NCBI GenBank assembly: GCA_049276455.1 | Contig: JBASWL010000208.1 | Span: 1-64,000 of the forward strand | Origin: Georgfuchsia sp049276455 | GTDB taxonomy: Bacteria > Pseudomonadota > Gammaproteobacteria > Burkholderiales > Rhodocyclaceae | Direction: 5' to 3' | DNA length: 64,000 nucleotides | Shown: positions 20,665-27,047 of the stretch, in pieces | How positions within the stretch are numbered: position 1 is the first letter of the stretch | How the letters are laid out: every line of letters begins with the position of its first letter | Program-made: the position numbers and the translations under genes | The notes under the pieces: generated by a model | What the model saw: only the letters and a program-made list of their open reading frames with translations | Told to the model about the DNA's origin: nothing | Database searches by the model: none

Positions 20665-22431
20665 CTAGGCAGGCAGTTGGAAGCCTTTTATACGAAACAT
20701 TCGCAGGCAGGTCCCAGAAATAACAGGGTCATATAAGGTGCCGCATCCGCGTTCAATTTCGGCTAGAGCCGTCTCTATCCCCAATCCGGGCCGATAGGGC
20801 CGGTGCGAAGACATCGCCTCTACCACATCCGCCACCGCCATGATGCGGGCTTCGAGCAGGATTGCCTCGCCCTTGAGACCCTGCGGATAGCCGCTGCCGT
20901 CCATGCGCTCATGGTGCTGCAACGCGACCTGTGCAACCGGCCAGGGCCATTCCACGCTCTCCAACACGTCATATCCTGCCTGGGGATGTCCCTGGACCAG
21001 CTGATATTCAATTGGGCTCAGCTTGCCTGGCTTGGAGAGGATTTCCGCCGGAATGTTGATTTTGCCGACGTCATGCAGATGGCCGGCGACTCGCAGTCCC
21101 TCCAGCTGGTTGTCGTCAAAACCGAGCTCGGCACCAACAGCAACTGCAATCTCGGCCACACGCCTTTCGTGGCCTGTAGTGTAAGGGTCGCGCATCTCAC
21201 TTATGGTAGTCGCCACTTTTACGGTACTCATGAATGCGGTTTTGAGTTGCTCCATGTAAAGTTGTATCTTCTCTTGGGCGCGCTTTTTCTCAGAGATGTC
21301 TTGCAATATGCCGATGATTGCAGGTCGACCTCGGTAGGTGGCGCTGCTGCCTTGCACGCCCACATCAAACTTGGAGCCGTCCTTGCGCAGGGCAGTGAAT
21401 TCGTAGGCGATATTTGTCGCCTTGCCTTCGAGGCGCCGGCGCATATTTTCGGCGACAGTGCAGCGGTCCTTTTCATGAACAGTCAATAAAGGGTCAATGC
21501 CTATTAACTCGTCCGCAGAGTTATAGGCAAATATCTCGGCGAAACGCGGATTCACGTAGGCAAATTTACCGTCCTGAATAATGTAGATACCGGTAATTGA
21601 CTGCTCAACCAGGCCGCGGAACTGCTCTTCTGCATCGCGCAACGCATCCAATGCCAGCTTGCGCTCGGTGACGTCAGAGAATTGCCCTAGCAGACAGTCT
21701 GCGCCACCAAATAGAACGTGAGCTGCCTTGATGTCTGCGTAAATTACAGAGCCATCTTTGCGTTTTACTGGCATGTCTGTGGCTATTTGAATTTCTCCGC
21801 GTAGTTGCCTCTGGAATTGCTCTAGTACATATGGTAAATCCTGCTCTGGGTGTATATCCGAGACACCAAAGTGTACGATTTCATCGGGCCTATAGCCGAG
21901 CATGCGACATATTGCCGGGTTCCCAGCCAGGAATTTCCTTGTTCCAAGTTCTGCAACCAGAATGCCGTCGACCGCATTATCGAAAATCACACGGAGCTTT
22001 TCCTCCGACTCGCGCAACGCATCCTCGGCCTGCTTGCGCTCCGTCATGTCACGCACCAGAGACAGGACGCAATCCCGCCCTTGCACGCTAAACTTCTGGA
22101 CACGGATTTCCACAGGTATGCGCCGCCCGTCCTTGGCTAGGTGGGCCTGTTCAAAAATCACAGACTCTCCGGCCAGGACACGCAGACTCATGGAATTGAC
22201 ATCTACCCCCGTATCGGGCGCATCGATATCCAGTGGTGACATTTGGAGCAGTTCATCGCGAGTGTAGCCAAGACGCTCGCACGCAACGCTATTGACCTCA
22301 AGAAATCGCCCCGGCGGTCCGTCTTCCCGCACTTCGTGAACGAACACAGCATCTCCAATTGCATTGAACAGGGTATGGTAGTGGTACTCCCCGCCAAGGA
22401 TATTGTGCCCTTTCTGCTCAGCATTCATCAT
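20665..22431 (-). CDS. Triple-PAS HD-GYP domain protein (putative c-di-GMP phosphodiesterase)
   Basis: A 588-residue soluble sensor-effector. Three PAS/PAC modules occupy about residues 15-140, 140-265 and 268-390, each ending in a PAC-like segment such as CVLSLVRDMTERKQAEDAL. A short coiled link leads to an HD-GYP domain (about 405-588) with the metal-binding HD in AGHLHDVGKINIPAEIL, a downstream HH in QHHERMDGSGYP, and an intact GYP motif. HD-GYP proteins degrade c-di-GMP; PAS domains could sense redox, light or ligands, with no cofactor determinable by eye. It ends a leftward run that includes a GGDEF cyclase. Confidence 0.93.
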   Translation of the reverse strand: MMNAEQKGHNILGGEYHYHTLFNAIGDAVFVHEVREDGPPGRFLEVNSVACERLGYTRDELLQMSPLDIDAPDTGVDVNSMSLRVLAGESVIFEQAHLAKDGRRIPVEIRVQKFSVQGRDCVLSLVRDMTERKQAEDALRESEEKLRVIFDNAVDGILVAELGTRKFLAGNPAICRMLGYRPDEIVHFGVSDIHPEQDLPYVLEQFQRQLRGEIQIATDMPVKRKDGSVIYADIKAAHVLFGGADCLLGQFSDVTERKLALDALRDAEEQFRGLVEQSITGIYIIQDGKFAYVNPRFAEIFAYNSADELIGIDPLLTVHEKDRCTVAENMRRRLEGKATNIAYEFTALRKDGSKFDVGVQGSSATYRGRPAIIGILQDISEKKRAQEKIQLYMEQLKTAFMSTVKVATTISEMRDPYTTGHERRVAEIAVAVGAELGFDDNQLEGLRVAGHLHDVGKINIPAEILSKPGKLSPIEYQLVQGHPQAGYDVLESVEWPWPVAQVALQHHERMDGSGYPQGLKGEAILLEARIMAVADVVEAMSSHRPYRPGLGIETALAEIERGCGTLYDPVISGTCLRMFRIKGFQLPA

Positions 22432-22555
22432 GGAACCCCAATCGAAGCCAAACGCAACTTTTTCATATAATCATCTTGACACTATGCAAATTGCGAGCTT
22501 ACACGAACGGACCCTTATTGGTCGTTAAACGCCAATTAGACTGCCGAGAGCGTAG

Positions 22556-22696
22556 CTAGCGGTTGATGAGAGATGCTGCATTCGCTGCGAGCCATATGAC
22601 CACCAACATAAGAAGAATGAAGACAGGAACTCCCAATGCGATACGGGCAGCACTTGATAGGCGACTGAAGTCGGATGTCGTTTTAGCTATGTACAT
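22556..22696 (-). CDS. Possible 46-residue single-span membrane protein
   Basis: A very short frame starting MYIAKTTSDFSRLSS and continuing into one clear hydrophobic segment (about residues 18-40, GVPVFILLMLVVIWLAA) before ending SLINR. It begins 16 bp after the stop of the 74-residue membrane protein and points the same way, which supports a real gene. No strong ribosome-binding site is visible and I recognise no family. It may be a small membrane partner of the sensor genes or a chance frame. Confidence 0.35.
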   Translation of the reverse strand: MYIAKTTSDFSRLSSAARIALGVPVFILLMLVVIWLAANAASLINR

Positions 22697-22712
22697 TGCG
22701 GGACGTTGTTGC

Positions 22713-22937
22713 TCAATTACGGTAGTAGCGAACTATAGAACTTTCACCTGTGATGCCATAAAACAGGAAGAAGCCGCCCACCAATATAAATATGCCCACG
22801 TCTCTATACAAGCCAAATATATTCTGCCCGTGAACAATCGACACCAAGTTTGCAATAGCCGTGGCTATTAAGCCAACTCCCAACACTGCGCCTGCACATC
22901 GAAGGGCTATAAGAACAAACTTATTCCTTTTGTGCAT
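22713..22937 (-). CDS. Small two-span membrane protein, unknown
   Basis: A 74-residue protein with two hydrophobic segments (about 8-32 and 45-64) joined by a polar loop with IVHGQNIFGLYRD. The ATG at 22937 is preceded by AAGGAC at about 5 bp, a good ribosome-binding site. I recognise no family. It sits between the GGDEF and HD-GYP genes on the same strand, so it may be co-transcribed with them; any part in c-di-GMP signalling is inference. Confidence 0.6.
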   Translation of the reverse strand: MHKRNKFVLIALRCAGAVLGVGLIATAIANLVSIVHGQNIFGLYRDVGIFILVGGFFLFYGITGESSIVRYYRN

Positions 22938-23051
22938 CAGAGGTCCTTAACGAAGGTATAGGAGAGGGTATTTATGATAACCCCATCCTGCTCTAGCAAA
23001 ATGGAATGGCAACTCAAACTGTCCCTTGCTGGTCGGTTTCTGCCTGATTAT

Positions 23052-23939
23052 TCATGTTGGACGAGAACGCTTCTTTGCCGCGTACATGAGCATGTCAGAC
23101 CGGCGCACCAACTCTTCTATAGATTCGTGCTGGTCAAACTCTGCGATACCAATACTAAGGCTTACTACAGGGCAGCCCTGCTTAGGTATCCATTCTTCGG
23201 CCCAGTGTTTATCAAATGATGCCTTTAGCCGGCGCCCGATGACTTGAGCTTCCTCTCTAGGGGTATCAAGTAGCAGCACCATGAACTCGTCACCGCCATA
23301 ACGAAACGCCATATCAGTCTTGCGCAGCTCACTCAGCATGGTTTGAGCGGTGAGGCGCAGAGCGTTGTCGCCCTCCAGGTGGCCGAGTACATCGTTAACC
23401 TGTTTGAAGTTGTCCAAGTCAATGCAAATCAGGTTCAAGGGACGGAGGTGGCGCTTGGCGCGTTCTAGCTCCGTTTCTAGAACCGAAATAAAATGTCGCT
23501 GATTGTGCAACCCCGTCAGATTGTCGGTAACTGACAATTGCTTGAGCTTCACCTCAAGCTGCTTGGTTTCGGTCAAGTCGTGAAAAAAACCGATGCCACC
23601 TACTTCCTCGCCATCGCGCATGATTAGCTTAGCCGACAGTCGAATGTCAATAACACGACCACCCTTGGAGGCTAACTGAGTCTCATAGCCCTGAATATTT
23701 TTATCTGCGCTTGCATAAATCTTCTTTTTAACATCGCGTGCTAGGCTGGCCGTAGCATAAACCTGCGTGATGTGAAGACGTTCTATCACCTCTTCGCCGC
23801 TGTAACCCAGCAGCTGTTCAGCAGCTTTGTTGAACAAAACAATGACGCCGGCTCGGTTCACCGCAATAATCGGGTCTGGACTCAGCGAAACCAGTTCTTG
23901 AAGGTTTGCTGCTATGAGAGGAAGGGGTTGCTCAGGCAC
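23052..23939 (-). CDS. PAS-GGDEF diguanylate cyclase
   Basis: A 295-residue soluble protein with one PAS/PAC module (about 12-130) and a GGDEF domain (about 135-293). The catalytic GGDEF is intact (FRYGGDEFMVLLLD), and an allosteric inhibitory site RxxD (RKTD) lies exactly five residues before it, so an active and product-inhibited diguanylate cyclase is expected. It begins the leftward signalling run whose last gene is an HD-GYP protein of opposite predicted activity. No membrane segment or signal peptide is seen. Confidence 0.93.
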   Translation of the reverse strand: MPEQPLPLIAANLQELVSLSPDPIIAVNRAGVIVLFNKAAEQLLGYSGEEVIERLHITQVYATASLARDVKKKIYASADKNIQGYETQLASKGGRVIDIRLSAKLIMRDGEEVGGIGFFHDLTETKQLEVKLKQLSVTDNLTGLHNQRHFISVLETELERAKRHLRPLNLICIDLDNFKQVNDVLGHLEGDNALRLTAQTMLSELRKTDMAFRYGGDEFMVLLLDTPREEAQVIGRRLKASFDKHWAEEWIPKQGCPVVSLSIGIAEFDQHESIEELVRRSDMLMYAAKKRSRPT

Positions 23940-24050
23940 TTTATTGTTCTCTATTAAGGAGCTATTGGAGCACTCGATAAATTTATGTGCATCTTGGCAT
24001 TATTCAAATTGGAAGGCAACTTAAAATGTCGCTTCATGGCCGACAGCAGG

Positions 24051-24216
24051 CTAGGACGATAAAGTCTCCAGTGCTTCCTGAGTTTGCAGCCAGCGCCCCT
24101 CGGCGGTTTCTATCGATTGCGCGATATCCGTCTGACGCTTGAGCAGTTGTTCCAGTAGCGAGCGATCCGGATTCGTATACAGCGCCGGATCGGCGATGCG
24201 CGTATCTAGCAGCGCT
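24051..24216 (-). pseudogene. Duplicated, diverged 3' end of uup
   Basis: Aligns without gaps to the last 166 bp of the intact uup at 27048-27213; I count 144 of 166 identical, including the last 55 bp (24162-24216) without a difference. The same frame is open and ends in the same stop, reading TRIADPALYTNPDRSLLEQ where uup has ..DRILLEQ. Differences are largely conservative, suggesting the copy diverged while still coding or came from a relative's uup. Its upstream part is cut off by the transposase remnant that starts next to it. Confidence 0.9.
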
Positions 24217-24832
24217 ACAACGCCCAGGCGGTGGTCGATACCGACTCGATGCTGATCCTCGCCTCGCACGTCACCCAGGCGACTAACGACAAGGAACAGG
24301 TCGAGCCGATGGTGGCAAAGATGCAAGCGAATCCCGAAGGACTGAATCAACTTGACACTCTCCTGGCGGATACGGGTTACTTCAGCCAGAAGAACGTCGA
24401 AGCCTGCATCAAGGCCAAGATCACGCCGCTGATTGCGGTCAAGCGCGATGCGCACCATCCGGTGTGGCGAGAGCGTTTCACCGAACCAGTGCCACTGGAC
24501 GCAGACGCGTCACCCGTCGATGCGATGAAGCATGCACTCAAGACCAAGCCCGGCCGTGCGGCCTATGCCCTACGCAAGCAAACCGTGGAACCGGTGTTCG
24601 GCATCATCAAGTCGGTGATGGGCTTCTGTCAGTTCCTGTTACGTGGCATGGAGAATGTTCAGACCGAATGGACGCTGGTGTGCCTGGCATGGAATTTGAA
24701 ACGCATGGCCGTATTGCGCCCACAGTAAGGAAATCGGGAGGGATTCGTGCGTCTTTTATCCAAAACAGATTGTTTCGGGCCAATTTCGGCCCATTTCAAC
24801 GGCCTCCGCCGGATTAAGCCCGACAGGCTGCT
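24217..24832 (+). mobile_element. IS1182-family element remnant (3' half of transposase and right end)
   Basis: Codes for about 170 residues of the C-terminal half of a DDE transposase: YNAQAVVDTDSMLILASHVT, then LADTGYF (second catalytic Asp) and KQTVEPVFGIIKSVMGF (catalytic Glu), ending at 24728. The N-terminal half and left end are missing, so it cannot move itself. After the stop, about 100 bp run to CCCGACAGGCTGCTAG at 24819-24832, a plausible right terminus. The left break falls exactly at the uup fragment and the right end abuts a thrH fragment, so the insertion had entered a thrH copy before the left side was deleted. Confidence 0.85.
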
Positions 24833-24900
24833 AGGTCAAGACATAAGAGTTGCACGGACAAACTCCTGCCGGGGCGGAAATGCGTAACTTAACGAGAAGC
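24833..24900 (-). pseudogene. Duplicated 5' end and leader of thrH
   Basis: Matches the start of thrH and its leader at 20503-20570. Across the 38 bp spanning the first codons and ribosome-binding site I count 34 identities. The GTG start at 24855, the preceding AGGAG and the first seven codons (VQLLCLD) are retained, after which the insertion-sequence terminus interrupts the frame. It therefore marks a former second thrH copy pointing left. Confidence 0.8.
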
Positions 24901-24989
24901 GCCCCTCGCACGTATAGGCATGGCGAAGTTTGCGAATATCGCCAAGGCACATGTTAAAACGTCTATCGCATACTTGAGCCCAGATTTTC

Positions 24990-25003
24990 TTGATTGCAAT
25001 CAA
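24990..25003 (+). promoter_or_regulatory. FNR/ANR-type operator upstream of the HAO-like gene
   Basis: The sequence TTGATTGCAATCAA is a perfect match to the FNR-family consensus TTGAT-N4-ATCAA. Its centre (24996.5) lies 41.5 bp before the start point predicted from the -10 element TATAAA at 25027-25032, the classical class II activator position. This predicts oxygen-limited induction by FNR/ANR or by a NO- or nitrite-responsive Dnr/NnrR relative using a similar half site. Confidence 0.8.
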
Positions 25004-25026
25004 GGAATGAGAAAGACCACCCGGGC

Positions 25027-25032
25027 TATAAA
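25027..25032 (+). promoter_or_regulatory. Predicted -10 element of the HAO-like gene
   Basis: TATAAA, one base from the TATAAT consensus, with correct spacing from the FNR-type box. No good -35 hexamer is visible, as expected for an activator-dependent promoter. The start codon follows about 31 bp after the predicted start point. Confidence 0.6.
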
Positions 25033-25068
25033 TGCCAATTACTTTTTTGTACTACCTTGGGGGCTCAC

Positions 25069-26556
25069 ATGAAATCTGTAATCAAGGGATTGGCGATGAT
25101 CCTGTCCGTGTTCGCTTTGACCACGGCAAATGCTGCTACAGCCGCTCCGGCAAAATCAAAACAGGATGCCCAGATCGGGCAGCTTTGCATCACTTGCCAC
25201 GCCGAGCAAAGTCCGGGACTGGTCACGGAATGGAAAAAGAGTCGCCACGCCAGCAACAAAAACAAGGTGGATTGTTACGATTGCCACAAGGGCAAGGAGG
25301 GTGACAAGGGAGTTGTCAGCCATATGGAAGACAAGTCCGGCAAGCCACTGTTCATCACTACCATCGTTTCGCCCAAGACCTGCGCCCGCTGCCATGAGAA
25401 GGAAGTTGCTCAGCAACAGCGCTCTCACCATGCCAAGGCAGGGGAGATTCTCGCTTCACTGGACAACATCATGGGCGAAGTCATCGGTGGCCCGGCTGCG
25501 GTAAACGCCGGTTGCCGGCAGTGCCATGGCGGCAAGGTGGAGTTGAACTCTGCCGGCGAGGCCACTCCCGAAACTTGGCCCAACACCGGCATCGGCCGGG
25601 TGAATCCGGATGGCAGCCGTGGTTCCTGCTCGGCCTGTCATGCGCGGCACAGTTTCTCTTCCGCTCAGGCACGTACGCCCGACACCTGCGGCAAGTGCCA
25701 CCTCGGCCCGGATCATCCGCAAAAGGAAATCTACGAAGAATCCAAGCACGGCATCCTTTTCAAGGCGAAGATCAACGAGATGAATCTGGATTCAAAGAAA
25801 TGGGTTGCCGGTGTGGATTACTCTGCCGCACCCACCTGCTCCACCTGTCACATGGGTGCGACCCGAACCCAAGGCGTCACCCATGATGTCGGCGAGCGGA
25901 TTTCCTGGACACTGCGTCCGCCCATCTCCACCAAGCTCAACATGGTGCGACTGGCCAACGGCGACGAGTTCGATCAGCCAGAAAGCAAACCGCTGCCCAA
26001 GATCGGTGATGAGGTCAAGGGTTCAAAAGTGACCGAGATCCTGACTTGGCAAGACCGGCGCAACCAGATGAAGGATGTGTGTTCCGCCTGCCACGGTTCC
26101 AGCGTCATCAATGGCCACTACAAGCAGTTCGACGACGTAGTGGATCTCTACAACGACAAGTTCGCCAAGCCCATTGCCGCCGCCATGAAGGAATTGCAGG
26201 AAAAGGGCTATATCACTGCCGCGCCCTTCGACGACAAGATCGAATGGACCTGGTGGGAAATCTGGCATCACGAAGGACGCCGCGCGCGCCATGGCGCCTC
26301 GATGAACGGGCCGGACTACACCTGGTGGCATGGCATGTACGAAGTAGCGCAGCACACCTACTTCAAATGGATCCCGGAAATGCGCGAAGCTGTGCTGAAG
26401 AAGGACGGCAACGAGAAATATGCCGAAGAGATCCTGAACAAGTACTTCAAGCCCATTGACGGTCACGACTGGTATTTCAATGGCATCAGCAAGGATGCCA
26501 TTGAGAAGGTACGCAAGGGCTTCGAAGAGCGCTATGGCAAGGGCTCGATGAAGTAA
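25069..26556 (+). CDS. Octaheme hydroxylamine oxidoreductase-like cytochrome c
   Basis: A 495-residue exported cytochrome of the HAO family. A signal peptide (about 1-25, ILSVFALTTANA) is followed by eight CxxCH heme sites at Cys 40, 69, 105, 149, 187, 207, 257 and 338. The C-terminal HAO segment has WWEIWHHEGRRARHGA and GPDYTWWHGMYE (about 395-425). Ammonia oxidisers' HAO crosslinks a C-terminal tyrosine to the active heme; I cannot decide by eye whether Tyr417 or Tyr424 is that residue, which separates oxidising from reducing members. No cytochrome c554 or cM552 genes follow. ATG 25069 was chosen for the signal peptide. A perfect FNR box precedes it and a strong terminator follows, pointing to anaerobic nitrogen-oxide chemistry. 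Confidence 0.93.
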   Translation: MKSVIKGLAMILSVFALTTANAATAAPAKSKQDAQIGQLCITCHAEQSPGLVTEWKKSRHASNKNKVDCYDCHKGKEGDKGVVSHMEDKSGKPLFITTIVSPKTCARCHEKEVAQQQRSHHAKAGEILASLDNIMGEVIGGPAAVNAGCRQCHGGKVELNSAGEATPETWPNTGIGRVNPDGSRGSCSACHARHSFSSAQARTPDTCGKCHLGPDHPQKEIYEESKHGILFKAKINEMNLDSKKWVAGVDYSAAPTCSTCHMGATRTQGVTHDVGERISWTLRPPISTKLNMVRLANGDEFDQPESKPLPKIGDEVKGSKVTEILTWQDRRNQMKDVCSACHGSSVINGHYKQFDDVVDLYNDKFAKPIAAAMKELQEKGYITAAPFDDKIEWTWWEIWHHEGRRARHGASMNGPDYTWWHGMYEVAQHTYFKWIPEMREAVLKKDGNEKYAEEILNKYFKPIDGHDWYFNGISKDAIEKVRKGFEERYGKGSMK

Positions 26557-26566
26557 ATCGCCAGAC

Positions 26567-26595
26567 AGGCCCCCGCGGAAATCGGGGGCCTTTGC
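26567..26595 (+). terminator. Rho-independent terminator after the HAO-like gene
   Basis: A 9-bp perfect stem AGGCCCCCG / CGGGGGCCT with a 7-base loop, followed by TTTG, starting 10 bp after the stop codon. It separates the cytochrome from the TPR gene 17 bp beyond it, so the TPR gene is either fed by read-through or has its own promoter. Confidence 0.85.
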
Positions 26596-26611
26596 CTTTC
26601 AAGGAAACCCT

Positions 26612-27040
26612 ATGAGCTTTAAGACTGAAATTGTTTCACTCGCCTTTGTTGCAAGCTTGCTTGCATCAAGCGTCTGGGCGGCAGACCCTGTTGATATTGA
26701 CTTCGTTACCCAAGGCGACAAGCAGTGGGCGGAAGGCAGGATCGAAGATGCGCGCAAGAGCTTTGAGCAAGCGATAGCAGCTAATCCCGGTTCGATAGAT
26801 GCCCACATGAAGTTGGGTGGTTTGCAGCTTTCCAACAGCAACAACACTGCGGCGATCCAGACCTACCAACGTGCCATAAGTTTGGACAGAGACAGCGCCA
26901 AGGCGTGGATGGGGCTGGGCTGGGCTTATCTTCACAGCGGACAGCGCGAACTGTCGAAAGCGGCTTTTGACGAGGCAGTTCGGGTCGATCCCAGCCGCAA
27001 GGCGCAACTGGCCGGCCTGATGGACAAGATAGCCAAGTAA
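26612..27040 (+). CDS. Exported TPR-repeat protein
   Basis: A 142-residue protein with a signal peptide (about 1-23, ending ASSVWA) and about three tetratricopeptide repeats (residues 28-135), for example QWAEGRIEDARKSFEQAIAANP and AWMGLGWAYLHSGQRELSKAAF. TPR repeats bind other proteins, so a periplasmic chaperone or assembly partner for the upstream multiheme cytochrome is attractive but unproven. The ATG has AAGGAAA upstream. It is convergent with uup, whose stop lies 7 bp away. Confidence 0.85.
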   Translation: MSFKTEIVSLAFVASLLASSVWAADPVDIDFVTQGDKQWAEGRIEDARKSFEQAIAANPGSIDAHMKLGGLQLSNSNNTAAIQTYQRAISLDRDSAKAWMGLGWAYLHSGQRELSKAAFDEAVRVDPSRKAQLAGLMDKIAK

Positions 27041-27047
27041 GCTGCCC

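Noticed and set aside
25069..26556. Reading the HAO-like gene as evidence that the organism oxidises ammonia
   Set aside because: No amo genes, cytochrome c554 or cM552 are seen, and an FNR-type promoter points to anaerobic use; HAO-like cytochromes occur in many non-nitrifiers.
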